Assembly: GCA_019671135.1 (NCBI GenBank)
Contig: JAHRHY010000017.1
Coordinates: 248,001 to 312,000, forward strand
Source of the DNA: Linnemannia hyalina
Lineage: Eukaryota > Mortierellomycota > Mortierellomycetes > Mortierellales > Mortierellaceae
Length of the DNA: 64,000 nucleotides
Reading direction: 5' to 3'
Every line of letters starts with the position of its first letter. Positions within the stretch are counted from its first letter, which is position 1. Of this stretch, positions 1 to 9,661 are shown piece by piece. The translations under genes and the position numbers were made by a program. The notes beneath the pieces were generated by a model. The model saw nothing but the letters and a program-made list of their open reading frames with translations. It searched no databases and had not been told where the DNA came from.

Positions 1-1846
1 TCGTGTGTAATACAGCCTTCTCCCCTTGTTCCTGAAAACAAGAAAAATCAGTCTACACCGTACTGTCACCGAGATCAAAAGAAATTTCAGGGTCACAGCC
101 TTGGGTGAAGGAGCGAGGGAAAGAGAGGGAAGGGACTGCCAAACGGCACTATAGGGGTGGGACGAATGAGAAGAATGAGCAAACCGCACGTTAGCAAAGT
201 GAAAAAGGGAGTGCATGGTCCACTTTCTTTCTTGTTGCAAGCTTGCATCCCTTCTCTTTGGCCTGCTTTGTCCTGGCTGCAATGATGCCACACCACGATC
301 GAAAGCGAGAGCAGGGGAAATCGCCGACATGTGTTTGAAACATCCTCTCCTTTGCGCTCCTTCGTTTTCTACTCAACCTTGATTCCAGTCACTCTTTCTC
401 CTCCGCCCCTCCCCCCCATGCTTTCTGCATCACTACCTTGCGCACACTCTCCCTCTCTGGCACTTTCTCTTTCAGTACATTCCATTTGCTTTCTATGGGC
501 TACTGATCGCCCCTCGACCTGTTCTACCAGCCTACCAACCTTCCAGCTCTTGGCAATTTACGGCACGAGGCGCAGAAACTATACCTTCCTTCGGGGTCAG
601 TTTAACCGAATGATCGATCCATAGCAACCTGCCTTCTTCTGCAGCAAGCAAGGTTTCGTCTTTCTTCTATTTCTCGCATAGGGGACACAAGCCTATTTGA
701 ATTATGGTTTTGACGCCTTTCTTTTGTCTTCATTTTTCAGTCAGAGCGTGATGCGCAGGTCGATTTGTCATTGTGAATGGCGACAGGAGGAGGGTCGTCT
801 TGGCACGGTTGTTCTGTGTGTCTTTTTTTTTTCTCTTGTTAGGATCTCAATCCTCGCTGTGTTTCCCTTCGTTCAATTGATCCGCATCCGCGTATTCGGC
901 ATAAGAATATTGCCGTGAAAGTGTATAAAAAAACAAACAACTGCGCCTTTTTCTTCGATCCTTGTTTAGTGTACACACCCTATTTTTCTTGCATTGACGC
1001 TTTCATGGCAGGCACAGAGAGCATGCAAAGGGACGTCAATCTCGTCTCCCACAAATGGAAATTTTTGACGTTTCGAAAATATCGAAGTGCCGACTGCCAA
1101 CCCACCCTCCATTGCCATTTCCATCCTTACTTTCGATTTATATCTTTAATTTTCAAATAGCGAGGAAATACCATTCGCTTTTGAGTCTTGGCCACTACAC
1201 TGTTTATTTAGATCGAAAAGGGAGGAAGGAAAGGATAGCCTTAATTTGTGTCAATGCATCAACGGAAAGTTGTTCTATGCCGAAGCGCAGCCATGCGTAT
1301 CCTTGTTTTTTTCTTCTTATCTCTCCTATCTCTCTCCGTCTCTCTCGCACCTTCCTTCGTATGGCAAGATCCACAGAACGCGAAAATCCCTTCACTTTTC
1401 CTTTACTACCTCTCTTCATGGACGATCCGATGGAACGACGGATCAGTTTCCCGAGATGGAAGGGGAAGCACTGGTGACTTCCAATCTTGGACACCTAATA
1501 AAAGAAATGAAGACCATTCAGTGGTCTTTCTCAAGTTTCTATTCTTTCGGCCCTACCCTATATCCATTTTGTGTCTTTTCTAGATAATATCCTTTGGACG
1601 ATCTTGAGCTGATGGTTGGTTGGAGGCGGGACCATCAAAATGCATACAAAAACTAGACGCATTGAAGCGGTTAATCTATCTGACTAGACGCGTGTAACAA
1701 AATGAGAGAATCTGATCAACCTAGACGACCCTTGTCACTCTCACAATGATCAAGCGATGCCTCCTGTCAAAAAAAGATAACGCTGATAAGTCCTCTTCAA
1801 CTCCCACGTTTCTAAACTACCAAGGAGGGATGGGGCAAAAGATATT
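1..1846. other. No supported gene
   Basis: About 1.8 kb of low-complexity, pyrimidine-rich sequence. Short open frames occur on both strands, but none shows a recognisable domain, conserved splice pattern or convincing codon use. A 96-codon frame starting with ATG at 1293 encodes a hydrophobic leader-like N-terminus, but it is not supported otherwise. The stretch may hold regulatory DNA for a gene beyond the left edge. Confidence 0.6.
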
Positions 1847-1919
1847 TGGAGCAGTGGAGAGTCGAACTCCAGGCCTCACGCATGCGAAGCGTGCGCTCTA
1901 CCAACTGAGCTACAACCCC
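1847..1919 (-). tRNA. tRNA-Ala (anticodon CGC)
   Basis: The reverse strand folds into a full 73-nt cloverleaf. It has a seven-pair acceptor with one T-T mismatch, a D-arm starting GCTC with AGTTGGTA in the loop, an anticodon stem CACGC/GCGTG and the loop TTCGCAT, which gives anticodon CGC (codon GCG, alanine). The T-arm has the stem TGGAG/CTCCA and loop TTCGACT. The internal A box (TAGCTCAGTTGG) and B box (GTTCGACTC) for TFIIIC are present. There is no intron. A run of four T on the coding strand (plus-strand 1837-1840) lies just downstream and would serve as Pol III terminator. The discriminator base is A. The LINE array begins roughly 120 bp upstream of its 5' end. Confidence 0.95.
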
Positions 1920-2025
1920 AAACCAGACCGGTATCGGCCAATCTGATTGGCTGAATCTGATTTGCGAAAATTTTACAACCCTGCATTTTTGCATTCTCGG
2001 TATGACATCTCACTGAGTTCTAAAA

Positions 2026-3111
2026 TTGAACTGCCGAAAAAAAAGGCCCCAGATCGGCCCCGTGTCTGGGGCCCGTGTGCGTCAGCTCCTCAAACAACAA
2101 TCGACAATCCGTCACCATCAGGCCTGGACGTCACAGAGGCGGGTCAAGAGGGCGATCCCTGACATCGAGGACGTGGAATGGAACTCGACCTTGGCTTATG
2201 TCCACGACAGGCACGCAGTCTTCACCTTTTACAGCAACAGCAAGGACACCCATCAACGAACACATCACATCAAAAAGCTGCATGGAATGCTGCCCACTCT
2301 GAACTCCATGCAGGCTCGCAAGCCCAACCTGTACCCAACATGCGTGTGCCGACGATGCGAGCTCGAGAAGGAGGATAACGATCACGTCTGGAAATGCCCT
2401 TCGGCAGCTGAGACCACCACTGAGATCTGGAAGGAGGCCATGGGCAAGATTAATGAGTGGGGTGTGCAGGCGACAAACAGCTACAACGCAGCCAGGAAGC
2501 GGGAATACAAACGCGCGGTGGACAGAGGTCGTCAGGTACCGAGGCCAGTACCCATACACTGGTGGCCCCCTTCGGATGCAGATCATGTACGAGGATTTTC
2601 CTCCATCGGTGGAGCTCGAGCCGTGCACAGCGGTAGTCCAGCTCTCGATCGAGACGAGAAACCGATGTGGAATGTGTCGGATCTCCTCCGCGGCATCACC
2701 CCCTTGAGCATGTTGACTGAATGGTCCGCGGTCTTCCGGACCCCAATGTCCATCGCCAAGACAGTCCTTCACAAGTTTGTTGGCTACCTGGAGGCGCAGG
2801 CCTCGGAGCTGATCTGGAAACCTCGGTGCTCCGCGACGATCGCGTGGGAGCAGACCCAGGGCATCTCTGCCAAGGACAAGACATCCAAGTACACAGGCCC
2901 CCGAGGTGACTGGAGTCAAGGATACGGTTACATCACGCATGATGGTTTCTGTCCGTGTGGCGCTTCGCTAGCCACACATTGTGAAGGAAGGTGCCCTGGG
3001 GCGACCAAGGACCCACGCGCTGCTGACGAGCGTTTGTTGGAGAGTTTGTTAGGAAGGAGGAGGTTGTCAATGATGGAGAGGATGGGAAGAATCCCCTTCA
3101 TTCGTATCTAG
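2026..3111 (+). pseudogene. LINE ORF2 C-terminal fragment (zf-RVT-like zinc knuckle)
   Basis: An open frame of about 360 codons without a real start; it only opens after an upstream TAA. It contains a Cys-x2-Cys ... His-x4-Cys knuckle (CRRCELE ... DHVWKCP) around residues 108-125, preceded by a region with the LHGMLPT signature. This is the arrangement of the zinc-binding C-terminal region that follows reverse transcriptase in many LINE ORF2 proteins. Further on is a Trp-rich stretch, then a terminal Cys-x-Cys segment (GFCPCGASLATHCEGRCPG) ending in PFIRI. The same terminal residues are encoded by copy 2 and, after a frameshift and a deletion, by copy 4. Function in nucleic-acid binding is inferred from family placement only. 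Confidence 0.75.
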
Positions 3112-3298
3112 TTTTATTTTCTTCCGTTTAAGCTGTGAAGAGCAGCGACAATTGTTGCGCAGAGCCAGGTTCTGGACCGGACTGCGACTGGTGGATGGTG
3201 CACTGAAGAGTTTGGTCTGTAGTTCCCTTTTACTTCCAAATAACTTCTCTATGCTGTTTGTCAGAGAAATAAAATTGTGTACGAAAAAAAAAAAAAAA
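2036..3298 (+). mobile_element. LINE-type non-LTR retrotransposon, 5'-truncated copy 1
   Basis: This is the tRNA-proximal and longest copy in the window. It carries the 3' part of a LINE ORF2 (to 3111), then a 3' UTR of about 170 bp and a 15-A tail at 3284-3298. The 3' region after about 2895 is nearly identical to copy 2 (I count about four differences in roughly 400 bp). The region from about 2640 also matches the fragment at 59.6 kb. The 5' junction lies near 2036-2045, after an A-rich tract, and holds a 9-bp inverted repeat (2045-2053 with 2065-2073). No reverse transcriptase or endonuclease domain is left, so this copy cannot move by itself. The 5' boundary is my estimate. Confidence 0.85.
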
Positions 3299-3731
3299 TG
3301 GGGCCCGTGTGGCGATTCGCTATACACAGGCCCCCGAGGTGACTGGAGTCAAGGATACGGTTACATCACGCACGATGGTTTCTGTCCGTGTGGCGCTTCG
3401 CTAGCCACACATTGTGAAGGAAGGTGCCCTGGGGCGACCAAGGACCCACGCGCTGCTGACGAGCGGTTGTTGGAGAGTTTGTTAGGAAGGAGGAGGTTGT
3501 CAATGATGGAGAGGATGGGAAGAATCCCCTTCATTCGTATCTAGTTTTATTTTCTTCCGTTTAAGCTGTGAAGAGCAGCGACAATTGTTGCGCAGAGCCA
3601 GGTTCTGGACCGAACTGCGACTGGTGGATGGTGCACTGAAGAGTTTGGTCTGTAGTTCCCTTTTACTTCCAAATAACTTCTCTATGCTGTTTGTCAGAGA
3701 AATAAAATTGTGTACAAAAAAAAAAAAAAAA
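3299..3731 (+). mobile_element. LINE fragment, copy 2 (3' end only)
   Basis: Begins directly after the poly(A) of copy 1 with a short GC-rich junction, then repeats the last 200 bp of ORF2 (stop at 3542-3544) and the whole 3' UTR. It ends in 16 A at 3716-3731. It is almost identical to the corresponding part of copy 1, so the two are recent relative to copy 3. The junction sequence (ggggcccgtgtggcgattcgct) looks like a chimera of element sequence and filler, as expected from a truncated reverse transcript joined by microhomology. Confidence 0.85.
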
Positions 3732-4070
3732 GTGGCGATTCGCTAGCCATACACACACGAGGATAGGACCTGCTCTGGAGCGATCAGGGACCCACGCGCT
3801 GGTTGTTGGAGAGTTTGATGGGAAGGAGGAGGTTATCAATGATGGAGAGGATAGGAAGAATCGTATTTATTCGCGTCCTGTTTTATTTTGTCTTCCGTTA
3901 AAGCTGTAAAGAGCAACGACAAATGTTGTGCAAAGTCAGGTTCCGCACCGGACTGGTAACTGGTGGATGGCGCACTGAAGAGTTTGGGTCTGTAGCCCTT
4001 TTACTTCCAAATGCCTCCTTTATATTATTTGTCAGAGAAATATATTTGTATACAAAAAAATAAAAATAAA
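3732..4070 (+). mobile_element. LINE fragment, copy 3 (diverged 3' end)
   Basis: Follows the poly(A) of copy 2 without a gap and starts with the same gtggcgattcgct junction motif. It matches the same 3' region but with many substitutions and small deletions, and its tail is interrupted (A7, T, A5, T, A3 near 4054-4070). It is clearly the oldest of the three. Its coding remnant is not open. Confidence 0.8.
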
Positions 4071-4370
4071 GGAAGAGAAAATGTAGGGCTGTTGTGAACT
4101 TGTGATGATGGAGAGAGTTTTGAGTTTAAAATTGTAAGCCGGAAGAGCCGAGATCGAGTCGAAAAGAGTACAAAAACTAATGCTCAAAGACAAAACATAA
4201 GCACAAAAGAATACAAATGATTGCAATACGCTGGGTTTTATTGACGAGAGGAGGAGATAACTATGGTACAGTGGGAGGGTGAATAATGTGAGTTGGTACT
4301 CATGGAGGAGGCCGCAAAAACGGAAACGAAGTATCCCGAAGAAGCTGGGCTGAGGGCATGAAAGAGTTGC

Positions 4371-5709
4371 CTACGTAGCTTTTCTCTTGAGGAGCATCTC
4401 GCTTGCAGATCGTATCCTGCCAAAGGAATGCTGGTTCCATTGATGAATCGACGCGCTACTCTCCATTCCTGCCCTGTACACTATCAAAAACAAAGAAGAA
4501 AAAAAAAGAATCGTTAGTAGTGAGTGGACGCTGAGCGCAAGTGTGACAAAAAATGTCGAGGGCAGGGGGCAAGATTGGGAACAATTGCCAATTGATCGTA
4601 CATGCTCGCTCAGTCTCGTCAAGGCGGTTCAGGTAGTCGGTTGTGTTACTGTTTCCTCCCGACTGTGTGTGATCCATCGTCATCTGTAGTCTCGCCTTGA
4701 AAGCCTATAGATCAGAAGGTAATGGGCGATAGGGTTGACATGGTTATTAATTACTCCTGCAATATGAACAGGCCATGGTCAGATCCTGTCGTCCTAGAGA
4801 ATATCTTCTTGACAGCGATGTATGTTACCTCCTCCATCACTCCAGATAGTGCCACATCGTCAACCCTTAACAGATAGATCAACAAGGAAAGAGTGCATTA
4901 GTTCACAGATATCAACGAACCTTCTACACACGCCGCACGCACACCAAAAAAACGCCTAACTAGTAGGAATATAGAGACTTACAGCTGAAGATAAACGGTC
5001 CCGAAGCGGAAGAAGTTGGGACACTGTTTCGTCAAGTCGACAGTATTCGCATCCGCCCGGAGGGCATTCCTGACCTTGGGTCCAAAGTACTCTGGTGTTT
5101 CGATGTCTATGCCCACTGTCTCTTCGTCACTAAGGGAACCACAAGAAAATGTGTGAGAAATTTGGTGGCGCTTTTATCATTCTAGAACTGTGATCCTGTT
5201 GAGAGAGGGAAATTGAGAGGAGGAGATGGAGCGGGGAGAGGCTTACTGTTCGACGAGCTCTCGTGCGAGCCAGAATGGTATATCGAGCCTCGATCCTGCC
5301 TTGAGCTGCGTCGGTCATTTTTGAGTTGTTATCGTCAATAGTATCAACGCACATAAGACGCAAGAGAAAAAAAGTGCATAGAGCTGTTAGTTGCCTGCAG
5401 TCTTCCAGTCTGATCCATTGCTCCTGTTTCGCAATGCAGTTGATATCCAAATCCTCGATAGCAAAGACTAACCGCATCATCATGACCTCCTTCCAACCAT
5501 GCAAGACCAGGGATGTTACTCTGGAAAGCACACTTGACGTTCTACTCATGCACCGTACAAAAAAAATAAGAAAGTAACAGTGTCAGATGACTGCCAACAT
5601 CTTTATGGAGTCATGCCTAACCGAGCTGTTTTGTGAAAAGCAATGCGTTGTCCGAGGAAAGTACCTGATCCTCTGCGAGGATGGCGTCAATGTCGTAATA
5701 GTCCTCCAT
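4371..5709 (-). CDS. PSF3: GINS complex subunit PSF3
   Basis: Encodes a 189-residue Psf3, a subunit of the GINS tetramer that joins Cdc45 and Mcm2-7 in the replicative helicase. Seven exons read 5709-5665, 5541-5473, 5305-5247, 5129-4983, 4865-4829, 4704-4602 and 4480-4371; all introns are GT-AG and the frame closes on TAG. The N-terminus MEDYYDIDAILAEDQ is the family hallmark. It is followed by NIPGLAWLEGG, then IPFWLARELVE, PEYFGPKVRNALRADA, and a helical C-terminus with LDETERALYRAG and a terminal KRK, matching human PSF3 segment by segment. The length is close to yeast Psf3 and slightly shorter than human (216). The fifth exon is only 37 bp. The call is from motif memory, and exon joins were verified by phase. 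Confidence 0.92.
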
Positions 5710-6116
5710 TGGTCCTGTGTAAGTAGTTGTTGTTGTTGTTGTTGTTGAGCGTGGGTGTGAATGCAAACTTGAACAGTGGAAAAGAGACGCGCTTTGAAAA
5801 ATTCCAAACAACAGAAAACCACACCTCGCGACTTCGTTTGTGACTTTCATTCATTTATTTTCAGAGGGGCAAAGGCAGTGACACAAAACTCAATTAGTCG
5901 TCTTGCCTCCCCAAGGGTGAAACTGCAAAGGAGAATGAGGAGGAAGGAGGAAGAGAAGGGATACAAGAGAATCGACGCATAGTGCAGAAAAAACAACAAA
6001 GGAGATTAGCAACAAGAGAATTAGGAAGCGTCTGTCTGTGCAATCTGTATGTTTGTGTACGTGCGTGTGCATTTGTGGGTGAATGCAAGTTGACGTTCGT
6101 CTTGGTCACAGTCCAC
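5710..6116. other. Intergenic, PSF3 upstream region
   Basis: About 400 bp between the PSF3 start and the stop of the next minus-strand gene. It holds a (GTT/AAC)n tract near 5728-5746 just upstream of the PSF3 ATG and otherwise no coding signal. It must carry the PSF3 promoter and the terminator of the upstream gene. Confidence 0.5.
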
Positions 6117-6980
6117 TCAAGGCCATGAGGGCAAGATCCCATCTATCTCGTGCTCGTCCAAACGAATCTCATGCACCATCACAGAAGAGTCCTGGTTGTG
6201 GATATGTTGACTCTGATGCTGACCACTCGATGGTCCCGCCCCTCCATAGACGCTGCTGCTGTCGTTGATGCTATGGTTGGTGTGGTGGTGTGCCGAAGAT
6301 GAGCTAAACATGTGATCTACTCCCAGACTGCGACGCTGGTGAGGCTTCAAGAAAAGGTCTCCGTTCCAATGGAATCCACGGCTTGACTTGGGGATGATGT
6401 ACAGCTCGGACGAGACGGGCACCGCAGCGTAGACGGACTCCTTGGAGTGGATGAGGCTCGACATGGAGAGTGTCGGTGCCGAATACGAGTAGGCCGACGA
6501 GGTAGAGAAGGACCAGTGCCCCGATCGGTTGTAAGTGTTCCCGCTGTCTTGAGTGCGATCGATACTTGGGCGAGAATCAGTAGGCTCAATGGGAGTCGAT
6601 GACGATGAAGGCGCCTTGGATCTGTTTGGACCGGCAGGTTCCATGGACGATGAGGTCATAGAAGCCGGAGAGGGAATAGAAGCCAACGAGGTCAAAGAGG
6701 TCGACGTCGAACAGGCAGGTGTGCCATCGTGGGACGCTGTCGTTGTTGTCGTCGACTGGGCACCATCTAGATTCGTCTTAACCACCATGTGTGAGACCTC
6801 GTCTTGGATCTCCTCCGTATGGTCGGCGAACGGGTCTTGGTTTCTATCAACCAGAGAGTCATCGTGTCCCCGAGCCAACAGACTCTCCTTCAAGGCAGCT
6901 GCTGGTGTGCTGACCTCTGATTCGGCCGTTGGGGCAGCCATGGTTGTGTCCTCTGAGTCAGAGTCGTGTTCCCACCTCAT
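6117..6980 (-). CDS. Unrecognised Ser/Thr-rich protein
   Basis: A single-exon frame of 287 codons plus stop. The start chosen is the ATG at 6980 (MRWEHDSDSED). The frame stays open for another 510 bases upstream, but that part is pyrimidine-driven low complexity (Phe/Leu/Ser/Pro runs) typical of a fungal leader. The protein begins acidic, has a long Ser/Thr/Pro-rich middle with a poly-Thr run, then a more ordered-looking segment with ELYIIPKSSRGFHW and FLKPHQRRSLG. A His/Ser/Gln-rich stretch precedes a conserved-looking end (HEIRLDEHEIDGILPSW). No signal peptide or membrane segment is seen. I recognise no family. Codon use and the non-repetitive C-terminus argue that it is real. Confidence 0.6.
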   Translation of the reverse strand: MRWEHDSDSEDTTMAAPTAESEVSTPAAALKESLLARGHDDSLVDRNQDPFADHTEEIQDEVSHMVVKTNLDGAQSTTTTTASHDGTPACSTSTSLTSLASIPSPASMTSSSMEPAGPNRSKAPSSSSTPIEPTDSRPSIDRTQDSGNTYNRSGHWSFSTSSAYSYSAPTLSMSSLIHSKESVYAAVPVSSELYIIPKSSRGFHWNGDLFLKPHQRRSLGVDHMFSSSSAHHHTNHSINDSSSVYGGAGPSSGQHQSQHIHNQDSSVMVHEIRLDEHEIDGILPSWP

Positions 6981-7588
6981 GTCTTTGGAAGAGGAAAGAG
7001 TGAAAAGAGGTTGTGAGGTAGAAGAGAGTGGGCGCTCAAAGTGAAAAGAGAGTGAGAGAGAGTCAAAGAAGGGCTGTGAAGGTTTGTACTGCCAAACTTT
7101 GAATGAAGTGATGGTCCTTGAGAGCGAAAGGGACAAGCCCAGAAAAAGTGAATGCCGATGGAGAGTCGTGAATGAACGAGTTTTTGCCTTTTTTTTTGGT
7201 ACTGAGTAGGGGAGGACACGAAGACGAAACGGAAGAGTCGGGGGGTGAAGAAAGGCGGCGGTAAGGTTGAGGGGAAGCAGAAGGAGAAAAGAGAGGAGAT
7301 AAAAAAAAGGGTTACAAGGAGAAGAAAAGAAAAGGGTCAAGGGACAGAGAAAGAAGAGGAATAAGACGAAAGAGACAAAGGGGATGGTGTGCGGAGGAAA
7401 AGGTAAAAAAAAGTGGACTGACTGACTCTTCCGCCCAGCCTTGAGCAAGGTTGGGCAAAGGGAAAAAAAAAAAAAGTGAACATGACCCAAGAAAGTCAGT
7501 CACGAGAGGTGTCAAAAGCGAAGGCAATTGGGTAGAAAAAATATGGCTCACACAAATTGGTGGCACCCTTTCAAAGGAGTCAATCGGC
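6981..7588. other. Promoter/leader region of the 6117-6980 gene
   Basis: About 600 bp of strongly strand-asymmetric DNA (purine-rich on plus, pyrimidine-rich on minus) between the upstream gene's stop and the next start. It is a typical fungal CT-rich promoter and leader. No separate gene is seen. Confidence 0.5.
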
Positions 7589-9458
7589 TCATGGCCTGGT
7601 CCCGCCACCGCCTCCCTCGGTTGCCTTCCTTCCAAACACACACTGGAGTAGGATCGCAATCGCTCCCTCAGTCCCTTTGAGCTGTATCAATCGCGCAAAT
7701 TGTGTCGGGATCGTATCCAACGTCCCCTTCTCATCTGCTTGTCGCCCTATGAAACAATTGTATCAAGAAAAAAAAATTAGTGTCATCACGATTACGTCCT
7801 GTGAAATGTTATCCAGACTGCATTCGATTTCTTACATTTCTTGTGCATCCTCGGCAAAAGTCGCACATGGGGTATAATTTTGCCTTGCTCTGTCGTTTCA
7901 ATGCTCCACTGCAGGACAAGCTCTGGGCTCATTTTGCTATAAAACACAACGCACATATCCCCCATGTCAGTATCAATTCGCAACAACTCTTGAGCAGACA
8001 CGAATGATTCAAAGCATGCGCAATAGTTATGATTGTACCTTGTGCCACTGAATGTGAGTGTCTGTACTCCAGGACCTCCAGGAAGGGCCCACCTTGAAGA
8101 GGCATCGGTCTTGTCAAAGCCCAACGACGGTGATCGCACCTTGGATTTTGACAGCTTGAAGAAGGCGTGATTGGCTTTGAGGAGACGAGGAAATCGTTGG
8201 GCAAGGTTGTTCATCAGCGTCCTGCGATCGTAGTCCATCTGGGCATAATTCAAGAGTACCCTGAAGAAGGGCAGTAGCATGGCGTGTTTCTCAGCACTAA
8301 CAACATGGTTCCAAAAAAATACGCGTCAAGTTAGTGCTAGTATCGCCCTATCCTCATAAGTTCACATATTGATGGAGAGCTGTATGCCTTGTCTTACCTG
8401 GATACAAACTGGCCCAGTTCTTGTCGGACGCTGTGTGGTAACGTGATTTTCAGGCCTGTAAGGTTAAGGGCTGGTTCGTGGACAATGAACTTGACCTCAA
8501 ACTCCAAGCGATAACACGATCCCGCGATCCTGTATCGTCGATTCCCGCTCTCAGACTCTGATGTCGAAATAACATGGCTCTCGATCGACGTGAATACAAA
8601 GTCGGTAAAACTCTGGAGTCTCTGAACCTGAAAGTGATGGCAAGGGTTATATTAGAATCACATTTTCTGCTATAATGTAAACGCGAATACGACCCAATGT
8701 TGTAAACAACCAGGGGGTGGATCATTACCATGGCTAGATTGATGCCCGATTGTCCCTGTGTCGTCAGCGTGTTGAGGAGAGTCTTTACAGGCACATCGGA
8801 CATGGTCTTGATCTCCTGCGACGTGCTTCCCACTTCCCGTTCAGCCTCTGAAATTGTTAGTTGATGGATGCTACCGAGAACGTTCCTATTGCACAGATAA
8901 AATGAACGTTAGGGATCAATTCCATTGTGAATAATTATCATTTACAATATCCCTACCACTCTGCAATGACAGGTACCTCATCTCCTTGGCCTCTGATTCC
9001 TGTGCCTTTTGATGACTCTCTAGAGCATCAACAACTGCACGTGCTCGCTGCCGCCTCACAGCCTGGAGTCGACTCTCCAGTTCATCGACCTCGGCGGTTG
9101 CGTGCCGGAGGTGTTCAAGAATCCTACTCTTCTCGATAAGAAGGGTGTCCTCGTCTCCCTCGTCCATCCGTAAGCTATATTTCAGCGAGTTCCTTGGTCC
9201 GATAGTGCTCCTGGCTGGGGAAGACATGTTTTTGAAGATCGAGTCGGCGGGGAGAGATACGTTACTGGGGACCGAGGGGGTGGAAGGAGCAGACCAAGTG
9301 GGTCCGAAGGGGGCATAGTTGCTGGTGGGATCGGCAGGGGTGATGTTCTCGTTGATGTTGTTGTTGAAGTTGATGTTGCTGTTCCTGGTGGGAGTTGAGT
9401 GTCCAACTCCGATGAGAGTGTCAGACTCGAATCCTTCGTCCATGCCTGTGGGATCCAT
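7589..9458 (-). CDS. Inner kinetochore protein CENP-P (Ctf19-family)
   Basis: Encodes a 461-residue CENP-P, a CCAN subunit of the CENP-O/P/Q/U group that links centromeric nucleosomes to the kinetochore. Six exons: 9458-8977, 8885-8729, 8627-8398, 8296-8039, 7936-7836 and 7746-7589, all GT-AG, frame closing on TGA. Residues 1-100 are disordered and Ser/Asn/Pro-rich; about 106-158 form a coiled coil. The rest follows human CENP-P in order: VQRLQSF, RYRIAGSCYRLEFEVKF (human RLSGNC...FQLEFQ), LGQFVS then PFFRVLLNYAQMDYDRRT (human MFFRSLHFFVEWFEYRKRT), ELVLQWSIE...GKIIPHVRLLP (human ELVIVWRIQ...GKVFPKLDLL), and a C-terminal FARLIQLKGTEGAI helix. It is about 170 residues longer than the human protein, all in the N-terminal extension. 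The closest alternative is another RWD-fold CCAN protein such as CENP-O. Confidence 0.82.
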
Positions 9459-9661
9459 TGCTTCACATCAAGTGGTGGTTAAAAGTGAAGGAAAAGGTTG
9501 TGATTCAGGGCACCAAATAAAAACGCGGTTATTTCGGTCAAGGGTTGAAGTATGTGGCTTGCATCCAAAGGGGGAAATGATGACCGCCACCAAAATCAAG
9601 AGCGTGGCCTTTGTTCTGTTCCCAACACCACCTCACTACTACGCAACCACTCCCTTTTGAC
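9459..9661. promoter_or_regulatory. Divergent promoter between CENP-P and PARN
   Basis: Only 203 bp separate the two opposite start codons. The stretch must hold both promoters and both 5' leaders, so the two genes probably share control elements. No TATA box is evident on either side. A short pyrimidine tract lies before the PARN start. Confidence 0.6.

Noticed and set aside
1293..1583. Possible small secreted protein starting MRILVFFFLSLLSLS
   Set aside because: The hydrophobic start is produced by a CT-rich tract, the rest has no recognisable pattern, and no promoter or splice evidence supports it.
2131..2940. 269-codon minus-strand frame opposite the LINE ORF
   Set aside because: It is the antisense image of the LINE coding sequence; the sense strand carries the zinc knuckle and poly(A).
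6981..7490. N-terminal extension of the 6117-6980 frame
   Set aside because: The in-frame upstream part is Phe/Ser/Leu/Pro low complexity from a CT-rich leader; the ATG at 6980 starts the non-repetitive protein.
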